Made by a program: the position numbers and the translations under genes. A DNA stretch of 64,000 nucleotides from Lederbergia sp. NSJ-179 (lineage in GTDB: Bacteria > Bacillota > Bacilli > Bacillales > Bacillaceae_C), in the NCBI RefSeq assembly GCF_022867885.1, contig NZ_JALIFP010000007.1, forward strand, positions 1 through 64,000. Reading direction: 5' to 3'. Every line of letters begins with the position of its first letter. The stretch's first letter is position 1. The notes under the pieces are model-generated. The model was not told the DNA's origin. It searched no databases and worked only from the letters and a program-made list of their open reading frames with translations. Of this stretch, positions 1 through 8,079 are shown in pieces.

Positions 1-203
1 AACAAATGAATATGATCTTTTCCAACGCTTCCTTGCAAAATGGTAATACCTCTTGCTTCACAACCTTGTCTTATCAGCTCCCTTGCCCTTATTGCAATCT
101 GTCCATGTAGCACCTTATACCTGTACTTGGTCACCCAAATTACATGGTATTTGATGTCATATACAGCATGACTACTTTTTCTATATCCGTCCAATACCTT
201 CAC
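1..203 (-). CDS. tnpA: IS200/IS605 transposase TnpA (Y1 HUH family), N-terminal part
   Basis: The minus-strand frame reads from a GTG start at 203 (MKVLDGYRKSSHAVYDIKYH...), followed by HVIWVTKYRYKVL and then VGKDHIHLF at the window edge. These match the TnpA N-terminus and the HUH-type metal-binding motif (H-hydrophobic-H). TnpA catalyses single-strand excision and insertion. The catalytic Tyr lies beyond the window. GTG was chosen because a GAGG-like site lies just upstream and no in-frame ATG is seen; the upstream frame stays open, so the start is uncertain. Confidence 0.75.
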   Translation of the reverse strand, partial: MKVLDGYRKSSHAVYDIKYHVIWVTKYRYKVLHGQIAIRARELIRQGCEARGITILQGSVGKDHIHL

Positions 204-280
204 CTCATCTAAAGTATGGACATTTAAGGGAAAGGCTAAAAGCTGATACCGTCTAAAGACGGTGGAGTTAAACCACGCAT
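1..280 (-). mobile_element. IS200/IS605-family element, left end (partial)
   Basis: The element runs off the left edge of the window. On the minus strand a TnpA reading frame is preceded by a short hairpin (ACCGTCT, two-base loop, AGACGGT, 248-263) of the kind TnpA recognises at the subterminal ends of IS200/IS605 elements. To the right, the frame of a solute-binding protein begins abruptly at about 284, so the element appears to have inserted into that gene. The exact tip is not resolved. Confidence 0.75.
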
Positions 281-283
281 TTG

Positions 284-1105
284 TATAATTGGGGAGAAAA
301 AGATGGGGAGCTATTACCTGAATTTATGTTCCCAGAATATAAGGAAACAATGGACTTTTTTAAAAAATTACATGAAAACGGATACATCAACAAAGACTTT
401 CCTGTTACAAGTAAAGTCGATCAACAGGAATTTTTCGAGAATGGTACAGCAGGGATTTATGTAGGTTCTATGGGTGATGTTGTCAGCCTTCATGCGGATG
501 CAGTCGCTATTAACCCCAATATTGATTTAGATGTTCATAATAAGGTAACTGGTCCGGATGGAGAGTTCGGTATATGGTCTATTCCAGGATACGGAAATTT
601 AGTGATGTTTCCTAAAAGTGCTGTGAAAACAGAGGATGATTTGAAGAAAATTTTAGCCTTCTTTGATCAATTAATGGACCCCGAACTATCCAATGCCCTT
701 TATTGGGGGGTGGAAGGTGACACCTATACAGTGAAAGATGGCGGTGCACTCCCCATTGAGGATCAGGCGAAGTTTGATCGAGAAGTAAAACCATATCAAG
801 CCCTTGAGATTGGTGAACCTGAAACAAATGGCAGATATGAGGGTTATTTTGACTACGAGCCAAAAGCGAAATCGGAAAAATTATTTATTGAGAACGAGGA
901 GTATCTCATTAATGACCCAACGGTTACACTAGATTCGGAGACCTATATTCAAGATGGAGCACGATTACAACAAATTATGACAGATGCAACCTATCAATAT
1001 ATTTTAGGGCAAACAGATGAGGCAGGATTTGACAAGGCGATTGAAAAATGGAAAGCAGAAGGCGGAGAAAAAGTCATCCAAGAGTTTAATGAATCGAATT
1101 CATAA
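284..1105 (+). pseudogene. ABC sugar solute-binding protein (LplA/YtcQ type), 3' fragment
   Basis: The frame encodes about 270 residues of the C-terminal part of a large family 1 sugar-binding lipoprotein. It begins at YNWGEKDGELLPEFM, normally an internal segment, and continues through GPDGEFGIW to the tail KAEGGEKVIQEFNES. The signal peptide, lipobox and about 250 N-terminal residues are missing. The only upstream start-like codon is a TTG at 281 without a ribosome binding site, so the frame is open by chance at its left end. It abuts the IS200/IS605 left end, which probably interrupted it. Two matching permeases follow, so this was the binding component of that importer. An intact 5' part may remain on the far side of the IS. 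Confidence 0.8.
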
Positions 1106-1112
1106 TGTAAGC

Positions 1113-1150
1113 GGAAAAGATGACTGAATAGTGGATCAGTCATCTTTTCC
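1113..1150 (+). terminator. Rho-independent terminator after the binding-protein fragment
   Basis: A perfect 15-bp stem (GGAAAAGATGACTGA with its complement) with an 8-nt loop is followed by a T-rich stretch, 8 bases after the stop codon. Confidence 0.75.
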
Positions 1151-1315
1151 TTATCTTGTTCCTTCTATATAAATGTATGAAAGGATAAGGGGATAATCAT
1201 TTTCTTTTATGGTGGAAAGAAATAACAAAATGATTATAGACGACATCCACTAGATCACGTACGATTTACTTGCACCACTTGCATACAAACACTTTTTACA
1301 GAGAGGGAGTTGAAA

Positions 1316-2275
1316 ATGAGGACGGCTTTGGTAGAGAAACAAATGATTGGAAATGTAAAAAAGAAGAAAAGAGCAGAAACCTTTAGGCGTATTAAAAAAA
1401 ATAAACTCATTTATTTAATGATATTACCGGGTATTATTTATTTTATTATTTATAAGTATATCCCGATGTATGGATTGATTATTTCCTTCCAAGATTACAA
1501 ACCATACTTAGGGATTTCTGGGAGTGAATGGGTAGGATTTGCTCACTTTAAAAGATTGTTCACCAGTTCAGATTTTTGGATGATTTTTAAAAATACACTG
1601 GTTTTATTTGCTTTACAAATACTGATTTATTTTCCAATTCCGATCATTATTTCTTTGATGTTAAATGAAGTAAAAAATGCCTTTTTCAAAAGAGGCGTGC
1701 AAACGATTATATATATTCCTCATTTTATGTCATGGGTTGTAATCGTTTCCATTAGTTATGTGATGTTAACACTGGACGGAGGCATTATTAATTCTGTTTT
1801 AGATAGCTTGGGCTTTAATAAAATTAATTTCCTTCTAAGCTCTGAGTGGTTTCGGCCGATGTACATTATCCAGGTGATTTGGCGAGAAGCAGGGTGGGGA
1901 ACCATCATTTTCCTTGCCGCGATTACAGCGGTTGATCCGCAATTATATGAAGCAGCCAAAATGGATGGGGCCAATCGTTTTCGACAAATGTGGCATATTA
2001 CATTACCAGCGATTCGCAGTGTCATTATCGTGCTATTAATCTTAAAAATTGGCGATGTGCTTGAGCTTGGATTTGAGCATGTCTATCTATTGTTGAATGC
2101 TTCTAACCGTGAAGTGGCTGAAATCTTTGATACGTATGTGTATGTGGCGGGGTTACAACAAGGCCAATTTAGTTACAGTACAGCGGTTGGTTTCTTTAAA
2201 GGAGCTGTTGGTCTTGTGATGGTCATTTTTGCCAATCGATTAGCGAAGAAATTTGGAGAAGAAGGAATCTATTAA
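1316..2275 (+). CDS. ABC sugar transporter permease, LplB type
   Basis: This is a six-helix inner-membrane permease of about 319 residues. It has the LplB hallmark early segment (IPMYGLIISFQDYKPYLGI) and a cytoplasmic EAA loop (YEAAKMDGANRFRQMWHITLP) that docks a shared ATPase. Such proteins pair with an LplC-type partner and a lipoprotein to import oligosaccharides. ATG 1316 follows GAGGGAG by 6 nt, so it is preferred over the TTG at 1310. The gene lies between the broken binding-protein gene and the LplC-type permease. Substrate cannot be read from sequence; no ATPase is encoded nearby. Confidence 0.9.
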   Translation: MRTALVEKQMIGNVKKKKRAETFRRIKKNKLIYLMILPGIIYFIIYKYIPMYGLIISFQDYKPYLGISGSEWVGFAHFKRLFTSSDFWMIFKNTLVLFALQILIYFPIPIIISLMLNEVKNAFFKRGVQTIIYIPHFMSWVVIVSISYVMLTLDGGIINSVLDSLGFNKINFLLSSEWFRPMYIIQVIWREAGWGTIIFLAAITAVDPQLYEAAKMDGANRFRQMWHITLPAIRSVIIVLLILKIGDVLELGFEHVYLLLNASNREVAEIFDTYVYVAGLQQGQFSYSTAVGFFKGAVGLVMVIFANRLAKKFGEEGIY

Positions 2276-2335
2276 TGTAAAAATGTCTGGTTAAAAAGAA
2301 ATGCACAATTTTGAACAACATCCAGAAAGGAGTTT

Positions 2336-3235
2336 GTGCTGAAAATGAAAAAGAAACGTAGACCTAATGAAGTATCTGCAGGAAGTAGAGTTTTTGATGC
2401 AGTGAATAATACCTTGTTATTTCTTATTGCGTTTATTACATTTTTACCGTTTATTCATGTGGTGGGGAGTTCATTTGCCACAAGTGCAGAAATCGCAAGC
2501 AGCAAGTTTCTATTATTCCCAACTAAATTTAGCCTAGATGCTTATCGGTATATATTTTCAACGGATACTATTTTCCGTGCCTTACTTGTTTCCATTACTG
2601 TAACAGTAGGTGGAACGGTATGGAGTATGTTATTATCCACCTTAACAGCTTATGGGCTTTCTCGTAGAGATTTAGTGGGACGAAGATTTATTAATTTCAT
2701 TATCGTTTTTACTCTTCTGTTTAATGGGGGGATGATTCCTACTTTCTTAGTGGTTCAACAAACAGGCCTGTTAAATTCGTTATGGTCTCTGATTATCCCT
2801 GTATCCATTAATGCTTTTAATATGATTATTCTCAGAAGCTTTTTTATGAATTTACCTGTAGGGCTAGAAGAATCTGCGAAAATCGACGGAGCCAATGACT
2901 TTAGCATACTCTTTCGTATTGTGATTCCAATTTCCCTACCAGCGATTGCAACGATTTCCTTGTTTTATGCGGTTACGTACTGGAACACGTATATGCATGC
3001 CATTCTTTATTTAAGTGATGCATCAAAATGGCCTGTCCAAGTTTTACTAAGACAAATCGTTGTCCTAGCAAGTGGGATGAACTATGATGGGGCTGCCTAT
3101 ACTGATGTTCCGCCACCAGAAGTAACAGTCAAAATGGCAACAATCGTAGTCGCAACTGTGCCTGTCTTATTATGCTATCCATTTTTGCAAAAGTATTTTG
3201 CCAAAGGGGCCTTGCTAGGATCTGTAAAAGGTTAA
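2336..3235 (+). CDS. ABC sugar transporter permease, LplC/YtcP type
   Basis: The protein of about 299 residues has six predicted membrane helices, the MalG/LplC-like FNGGMIPTFLVV segment, an EAA loop (EESAKIDGANDFSILFRIVIP) and the usual C-terminal FAKGALLGSVKG. It is the second permease of the importer starting at 1316, 60 bp downstream. The start is uncertain: GTG 2336 lies only 3 nt from AAAGGAG, while ATG 2345 lies 12 nt away. The cognate binding protein upstream is truncated, so the set may be non-functional or may use another lipoprotein. Confidence 0.9.
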   Translation: MLKMKKKRRPNEVSAGSRVFDAVNNTLLFLIAFITFLPFIHVVGSSFATSAEIASSKFLLFPTKFSLDAYRYIFSTDTIFRALLVSITVTVGGTVWSMLLSTLTAYGLSRRDLVGRRFINFIIVFTLLFNGGMIPTFLVVQQTGLLNSLWSLIIPVSINAFNMIILRSFFMNLPVGLEESAKIDGANDFSILFRIVIPISLPAIATISLFYAVTYWNTYMHAILYLSDASKWPVQVLLRQIVVLASGMNYDGAAYTDVPPPEVTVKMATIVVATVPVLLCYPFLQKYFAKGALLGSVKG

Positions 3236-3326
3236 CTATAGGCAGATGCCAATTCACTTATTCAGAAATGGGAAGGCAATAGGTAAAGCAAATGGAAGAA
3301 TTCTATTAACAATCCATTAGTTGAAA

Positions 3327-3368
3327 GAGGTGTCCCGGTGGCGAGGAATCATTTGCTGTCGGGCACCT
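3327..3368 (+). terminator. Probable terminator hairpin
   Basis: AGGTGTCCCG pairs with CGGGCACCT across a loop of about 21 nt, followed by TTT. It lies about 90 bp after the permease stop. The stem has one bulge and the T-run is short. Confidence 0.4.
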
Positions 3369-3489
3369 TTAACGAATAATTTCCTCAAAGAACCAAGCTT
3401 TGATGTACTTTTTTAAGGATCCGTGCCTGCATAATTGAAGTTCCCCCATGTTTGATGATGAAAAACACTTGTTTTTTTGTGAATTTTGG

Positions 3490-3516
3490 TATAGCATGAA
3501 AATAACAACGTTGTTA
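3490..3516 (+). promoter_or_regulatory. Putative promoter -10 and LacI-type operator of the larA-like operon
   Basis: TATAGC (3490-3495) is a possible -10 box. It is followed 7 nt later by the perfect 14-bp palindrome TAACAACGTTGTTA (3503-3516). The same 14-mer lies before uxaE at 9250-9263, inside a 20-bp palindrome. A LacI-family gene lies next to the second copy, so both are proposed as its binding sites. Confidence 0.65.
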
Positions 3517-3632
3517 ATTGGGGAGTTTACGAAGATTCCAAAACGAGCATTTAGGTGTAAGGATTTAGTTTGATGCAGATCTTAGTGTTCTATTTTGAAA
3601 AAGGAACAGGAGAATTCGAAGTGATTGATAGA

Positions 3633-3648
3633 TTGAAAGTGTTTACAA
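3633..3648 (+). promoter_or_regulatory. Possible CcpA cre site before the larA-like gene
   Basis: TTGAAAGTGTTTACAA fits the cre consensus WTGNAANCGNWNNCWW except for T in place of the core C. It lies between the operator and the coding region, a position that would allow catabolite repression. The core mismatch makes this tentative. Confidence 0.4.
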
Positions 3649-3734
3649 ATTTTTGGAGCTCATCTATTATGATAATAGGTAAGAAATGTTAGAATGCCAT
3701 GATCGTATTTGGCAAAAAACGGAGTGAACAATCC

Positions 3735-5003
3735 ATGGATATTATTAAAGAGTTAGTAAAGGATATACCTATTCCAAAAATGACGAAGGTGAAACAGCAT
3801 TTTGATTCCACCCAAATAGATGATTTAACGGCTGTTTTAAAATCCCGTTTGGAGCGTCAAGAAATAAGAAACAAAGTGAAGCCAGGTATGGAAATTGCGG
3901 TTGCTGTAGGAAGCAGGGGATTAGATCGCCTTGTCGAAATGACGGCTGTGACCGTTCAATTTTTGCGGGACCTCGGTGCCATTCCTTTTATTGTTCCCTG
4001 TATGGGAAGTCATGGCGGTGCAACAGCAGAGGGACAGCGTGCGGTTTTGGAGCATTTGGGGGTGACAGAAGAGAGTGTAAAAGCGGAAATCCGTTCATCC
4101 ATGGAAGTAATTCAATTAGGGAAACTACCCAATGGATTACCTGTTTATATTGATAAAATTGCTTCAGAAGCGGATGGCATTGTCGTGATCAATCGGGTAA
4201 AACCACATACAGCTTTTCGTGGACCCATTGAAAGTGGCATCATGAAGATGATTAGTATTGGATTAGGAAAACAAAAGGGAGCAGAAGCTTGCCACCAACT
4301 CGGATTCAAGCATATGGCCGAGCATGTGCCAGCGATGGCGAAAATAACATTGGCTAAAATGCCGATTTTATTTGCTGTTGCAACAGTTGAGAATGCCTTT
4401 GATAAGGTTCATACGATTGATGTTTTAGTAACAGATGAAATAGAAGAAAAAGAAATGGAATTGCAGAAACTTGCAAAATCTCAACTTCCCAAACTCTATT
4501 TTGATAAGATTGATGTCCTAGTGATTGATAAGATTGGCAAAAACATTAGTGGCGATGGGATGGACCCTAATATTACGGGCAGGTATCCAACACCCTATGC
4601 CTATGGTGGACCTGAAGTGTCAAAAATGGTTGTGCTTGATTTAACTGACGAAACAGAGGGAAATGCCAATGGAGTGGGAACAGCCGATTTCACTACAAAA
4701 AGATTAGTAGATAAAATGAATCGGGATGTCACCTATGCCAATGGCCTAACCTCCACAGTCGTGGGGCCAACGCATATCTCCACTGCCTTGGCGAATGATC
4801 AATTTGCGATACAAGCCGCAATTAAAACATGCAATATTTTAGATTTTACCAAAGTAAAAATGGTACGGATCAAAAATACGTTGGAAATTGGTGAAATTGA
4901 AGTATCAGAAGCTTTACTGGACGAAGTGGAGCATAACGAATATATAGAGAAAGTTTCTGATCTGTATGAATGGAAGTTTGATGAAAACGGAAATTTATTT
5001 TAA
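3735..5003 (+). CDS. LarA-family nickel-pincer-dependent 2-hydroxyacid racemase/epimerase homologue
   Basis: The protein is about 422 residues and belongs to the LarA/DUF2088 superfamily, whose members racemise or epimerise C2 of hydroxyacids with a nickel-pincer nucleotide bound to a lysine. Candidate active-site residues are Arg61 (AVGSRGLDR), His93 (GSHGGAT), His158 (NRVKPHTAF), Lys171 (ESGIMKM) and His187. The Lys lies in an ESGxMKMxxIGLGK context rather than the SGGRK context of classical lactate racemase, so another substrate is likely. ATG 3735 has GGAGTG 8 nt upstream; ATG 3699 is a weaker alternative. It is the first gene of an operon with an SDR, larE and larB. Shared operators with uxaE suggest a sugar-acid substrate, possibly D-mannonate/D-gluconate. 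Confidence 0.8.
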   Translation: MDIIKELVKDIPIPKMTKVKQHFDSTQIDDLTAVLKSRLERQEIRNKVKPGMEIAVAVGSRGLDRLVEMTAVTVQFLRDLGAIPFIVPCMGSHGGATAEGQRAVLEHLGVTEESVKAEIRSSMEVIQLGKLPNGLPVYIDKIASEADGIVVINRVKPHTAFRGPIESGIMKMISIGLGKQKGAEACHQLGFKHMAEHVPAMAKITLAKMPILFAVATVENAFDKVHTIDVLVTDEIEEKEMELQKLAKSQLPKLYFDKIDVLVIDKIGKNISGDGMDPNITGRYPTPYAYGGPEVSKMVVLDLTDETEGNANGVGTADFTTKRLVDKMNRDVTYANGLTSTVVGPTHISTALANDQFAIQAAIKTCNILDFTKVKMVRIKNTLEIGEIEVSEALLDEVEHNEYIEKVSDLYEWKFDENGNLF

Positions 5004-5020
5004 GAGTGGGAGGGACTAAT

Positions 5021-5791
5021 ATGAGCTCATTATTTGATTTATCAGGGAAGGTCGCTGTGGCGATTGGTGGTAATAGTGTATTAGGTGGTTCCATCGCCAA
5101 AGGATTTGCCGAACATGGTGCAAAAGTGGCAATTGTTGGCAGAAATATGGAAAAGGCAGAAACGGTAGTACAGAAAATCGTGGAAGCTGGCGGAGAAGCA
5201 AAAGCTTTTCAAGCGGATGTCAGTGAGCTCGACACGATCAAACAGGCAGCTGAGGACATTGAGTCATGGGCGGGCGGATGTGATATCTTATTAAATGCTC
5301 CGGGGAAAAATAGCCCTACTCCATTCTTTGATTTGGAAGTGGAGGAATGGGATGACATTATGGATGTCAATTTGAAAGGGCTTGTTTTCACGATTCAGCA
5401 TTTTGCGAAACGAATGATTGAACAGGAGCGGAAAGGAAGTATTATTAATATTTCTTCTGTTTCATCTGGCCCACCTTTATCGAAAGTATTTACATACTCT
5501 GCCTCCAAAGCAGGGGTGAATAGTGTGACACAATTTTTAGCAAGAGAATTTGCCCCCCATGGCATTCGTGTCAATGCCATTATCCCTGGCTTTTTTCCTG
5601 CAGAGCAAAATCGAAAAATACTTAGTGAAGAGCGTGTGAAATCGATTATGGGGCACACACCGATGAACCGTTTTGGTGAACCTGAGGAACTGCAAGGAGC
5701 GGCGATTTATCTAGCTTCCAATCAAGCTTCTGGGTTTGTAACTGGTACATTCCTACGTGTGGATGGTGGTTTTGGCAGTATGACAATCTAA
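5021..5791 (+). CDS. SDR-family oxidoreductase, probable D-mannonate oxidoreductase (fructuronate reductase)-like
   Basis: This classical-length SDR (about 256 residues) has a variant Rossmann glycine motif, GGNSVLGG, at residues 16-23, NAPG in place of NNAG, and the catalytic pair in YSASK preceded by SSVSS. The opening SLFDLSGKVAVAIGG and the overall pattern resemble the SDR-type UxuB of Firmicutes, which reduces D-fructuronate to D-mannonate with NAD(P)H. ATG 5021 has GGGAGGG 6 nt upstream; the GTG at 5006 merely extends the frame. It sits between the LarA homologue and larE. That context fits an oxidoreductase of hexuronate/hexonate metabolism. The assignment to UxuB is by resemblance and context, and another hydroxyacid or ketose substrate is possible. 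Confidence 0.75.
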   Translation: MSSLFDLSGKVAVAIGGNSVLGGSIAKGFAEHGAKVAIVGRNMEKAETVVQKIVEAGGEAKAFQADVSELDTIKQAAEDIESWAGGCDILLNAPGKNSPTPFFDLEVEEWDDIMDVNLKGLVFTIQHFAKRMIEQERKGSIINISSVSSGPPLSKVFTYSASKAGVNSVTQFLAREFAPHGIRVNAIIPGFFPAEQNRKILSEERVKSIMGHTPMNRFGEPEELQGAAIYLASNQASGFVTGTFLRVDGGFGSMTI

Positions 5792-5811
5792 GAGAGGAAG
5801 GAGATGATACC

Positions 5812-6612
5812 TTGCTGCAGGAAAAGTATGAAAAACTCACATCCATTCTTCGCGAAATGAACAAAGTGGTTGTTGCTTTTTCCGGTGGGGTTGACAGCAC
5901 CTTTTTACTTAAAGTGGCTGTGGACACATTGGGAAAAGACAATGTCTTAGCTGTTACGGCCGATTCGGAAACGTACCCAACAAAGGAATTAATGGAAGCA
6001 AAAGAACTGGCTCAATTTATTGGCGCCCATCATACCGTTGTTGAGACATCGGAATTGGCGATCCCAGGATATACTGAAAACGATCAAAACCGCTGTTATT
6101 TCTGCAAAAACAGTTTGTTTGAACATTTAATTCCGATTATGGAAGAGAAAGGATTCGAAAATGTCATCTATGGTGTTATTGCAGATGATCTGAATGAATT
6201 TCGCCCTGGTATAAAGGCTGCAAAGGAAAAAGGGGTTCGAGGTCCCTTGCAGGAAGCTGATTTATTTAAGGATGAAATCAGGATCCTTTCAAAAAAACAG
6301 GGGCTCCCCACTTGGGATAAACCTTCCTTTGCTTGTTTATCCTCTCGTATTTCTTATGGGGAAAAAATAACTCAAGCCAAGCTGACGAAGGTAGAAAAAT
6401 CGGAAGCCTATCTACAAAGTTTGGGGATTCGTCAGGTGCGGGTTCGAACACATGAAGAGATTGCCAGAATTGAGGTAGAACCGCAGGATATGCCCATTCT
6501 ATTAAACAATCATGCGCGAATTGCGAAAAAACTACAAGACTTTGGTTACAAATATATCACAATGGATTTGAATGGATATAAGAGTGGCAGTATGAATAAG
6601 GTTCTGGTTTAG
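5812..6612 (+). CDS. larE: LarE, ATP-dependent sacrificial or [4Fe-4S] sulfurtransferase for nickel-pincer cofactor
   Basis: LarE adenylates and then sulfurates the pyridinium dicarboxylate nucleotide made by LarB. The 266-residue protein has the PP-loop SGGVDS at 24-29. Three cysteines stand out: Cys95 and Cys98 in RCYFCK and Cys175 in PSFACLSSR. The last corresponds to the sulfur-donor cysteine of the family. The three-cysteine pattern is that of LarE proteins thought to hold a [4Fe-4S] cluster and recycle sulfur rather than sacrifice one Cys. The TTG start at 5812 has GGAAGGAG 8 nt upstream. It follows the SDR by 20 bp and precedes larB, in an operon headed by a LarA homologue. Confidence 0.92.
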   Translation: MLQEKYEKLTSILREMNKVVVAFSGGVDSTFLLKVAVDTLGKDNVLAVTADSETYPTKELMEAKELAQFIGAHHTVVETSELAIPGYTENDQNRCYFCKNSLFEHLIPIMEEKGFENVIYGVIADDLNEFRPGIKAAKEKGVRGPLQEADLFKDEIRILSKKQGLPTWDKPSFACLSSRISYGEKITQAKLTKVEKSEAYLQSLGIRQVRVRTHEEIARIEVEPQDMPILLNNHARIAKKLQDFGYKYITMDLNGYKSGSMNKVLV

Positions 6613-6706
6613 GATATTTCTGTTCAAAAACAGAAACAGAGGCGGATTTTTCTACAGTTGATGTTAAGTTTTATTATAAAAACGTCTCTTAAAGGTGTGT
6701 ACAGCA

Positions 6707-7447
6707 ATGGAAAAAATATTACAACAAGTGCGAGATGGTCAATTAACCGTAGAGGAGGCCAAAAGAAGACTTGCAACCTATGAAAATTTAGGATTTGCGA
6801 AAGTGGATCACCATCGAAGAAAGCGCCAAGGGTTTCCTGAAATCATCTATGGAGAAGGAAAAAGTTCAGAACAAATTCTTTCTATTATAAGGGCTATTTT
6901 GGCAAAAAGAGAAGATGTGTTGGTGACGAGGATATCGAGTGAAAAGGCCGATGCTATTTTACAGGAGGAACCACATTTTACGTATCATAAGGTCGCCCGC
7001 ATCTTGTCCTATCAACAAGCCCCTTCAAGTCCAACAAAGGGCTATATTGCGGTGATTTGTGCAGGTACTTCCGATCTTGCTGTGGCAGAGGAAGCAGCAG
7101 TCACAGCGGAAATATTGGGTAGCAATGTCAAACGAATATATGATGTAGGCGTAGCCGGCATTCATCGCCTATTCGATCAGATAGACGATATACAAAATGC
7201 AACCGTTTCTGTTGTCGTAGCGGGAATGGAAGGCGCCTTACCAAGTGTCGTCGGTGGCCTTGTTTCCCATCCTGTCATTGCTGTCCCAACCAGTATTGGT
7301 TATGGAGCCAATTTCGGGGGCCTGTCCGCATTATTAACAATGTTAAACTCCTGTGCTTCAGGGATCAGTGTTGTCAATATAGATAATGGCTTTGGTGGAG
7401 CTTATAATGCGGTATTGATTGATCGAATGGCCAATAAAGATGAGTAG
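6707..7447 (+). CDS. larB: LarB, nicotinic acid adenine dinucleotide carboxylase/hydrolase
   Basis: LarB carboxylates C5 of the pyridinium ring of NaAD and releases AMP, the first step of nickel-pincer cofactor synthesis. The 246-residue protein has the N-terminal LarB region (EEAKRRL, GFPEIIYGEGKS) and a PurE-like C-terminal domain (ICAGTSDLAVAEEAAVTAEILG, AGMEGALPSVVGGL, PTSIGYGANFGGL). ATG 6707 has AAAGGTG 9 nt upstream and is preferred over GTG 6695. No larC, whose product inserts nickel, is found in this window, so it must lie elsewhere if the LarA homologue is active. Confidence 0.92.
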   Translation: MEKILQQVRDGQLTVEEAKRRLATYENLGFAKVDHHRRKRQGFPEIIYGEGKSSEQILSIIRAILAKREDVLVTRISSEKADAILQEEPHFTYHKVARILSYQQAPSSPTKGYIAVICAGTSDLAVAEEAAVTAEILGSNVKRIYDVGVAGIHRLFDQIDDIQNATVSVVVAGMEGALPSVVGGLVSHPVIAVPTSIGYGANFGGLSALLTMLNSCASGISVVNIDNGFGGAYNAVLIDRMANKDE

Positions 7448-7469
7448 AAGAATACGGGAGGTTACTTTG

Positions 7470-7925
7470 GTGCCACGAACAGAGATTGTCGCGTTATCGT
7501 CAGACTTGCTTTCTGAAGCAAGTCATCTTTTAGTAGATTATATGAATCCCAATGGCGACTGGCAATTGGGGCAGCTAGAGAAATGTAGGCAGAATTTAAA
7601 AAATTTATTAGATTTTGCCTGTGCCGACTTTTTTATGGCAAGAAGAGGAGCAGATTTTGTGGGGTTTATTGCTTTAAATTGGAGTTTTTCCACAACAAAA
7701 GGAAAACCATTTTTGCGGATTCAGGACCTGTATGTACGACCCGCTTTTAGGAAAACAGGAGTTGCGAAGGCCCTTATAAATAAGGCGAAAGAGTTGGCAG
7801 TACAACATCAAGCGAATAGACTGCAGCTCAACACAGGTACAAATAATAAAAAGGCTCGTCAATTATATGAAGGATTAGGCTTTGAATGGCTCCCTGAAAA
7901 AGAAATCTATATGTACTTCCTATGA
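7470..7925 (+). CDS. GNAT-family N-acetyltransferase
   Basis: The protein of about 151 residues has GNAT features: LRIQDLYVRPAFRKTGVAKALINKAKELA carries the acetyl-CoA-binding R-x-x-G-x-A loop, and LNTGTNNKKARQLYEGLGFEW is the conserved end of the fold. GTG 7470 has GGGAGG 8 nt upstream; TTG 7467 and ATG 7440, which overlaps the end of larB, are alternatives. It is the last gene before a strong terminator and is probably co-transcribed with larB. The acceptor substrate is unknown and no link to the nickel cofactor is established. Confidence 0.8.
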   Translation: MPRTEIVALSSDLLSEASHLLVDYMNPNGDWQLGQLEKCRQNLKNLLDFACADFFMARRGADFVGFIALNWSFSTTKGKPFLRIQDLYVRPAFRKTGVAKALINKAKELAVQHQANRLQLNTGTNNKKARQLYEGLGFEWLPEKEIYMYFL

Positions 7926-7929
7926 TCGT

Positions 7930-7972
7930 AAAAAAGCTTAAGAACTTGATTGATGTTCTCAAGCTTTTTTTT
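7930..7972 (+). terminator. Strong Rho-independent terminator of the larA-like operon
   Basis: A 16-bp near-perfect stem (AAAAAAGCTTAAGAAC with GTTCTCAAGCTTTTTT), 9-nt loop and T-run follow the GNAT gene. Symmetry makes it able to act on both strands, also for the convergent LacI gene. Confidence 0.9.
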
Positions 7973-8079
7973 ACCATCTAAAAAAACACTTTAATTAGGA
8001 AGAACGGCTAAGGGCACGACGACAAGCGCCACGCCGTTCTGACCTACATCCTGTACTGTAAGCCCTCATTCCCGCCAAG

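Noticed and set aside
3240-3310. Fossil tail of a binding protein after the permease
   Set aside because: A short peptide resembling such tails can be read, but it is only about 13 codons and could be chance.
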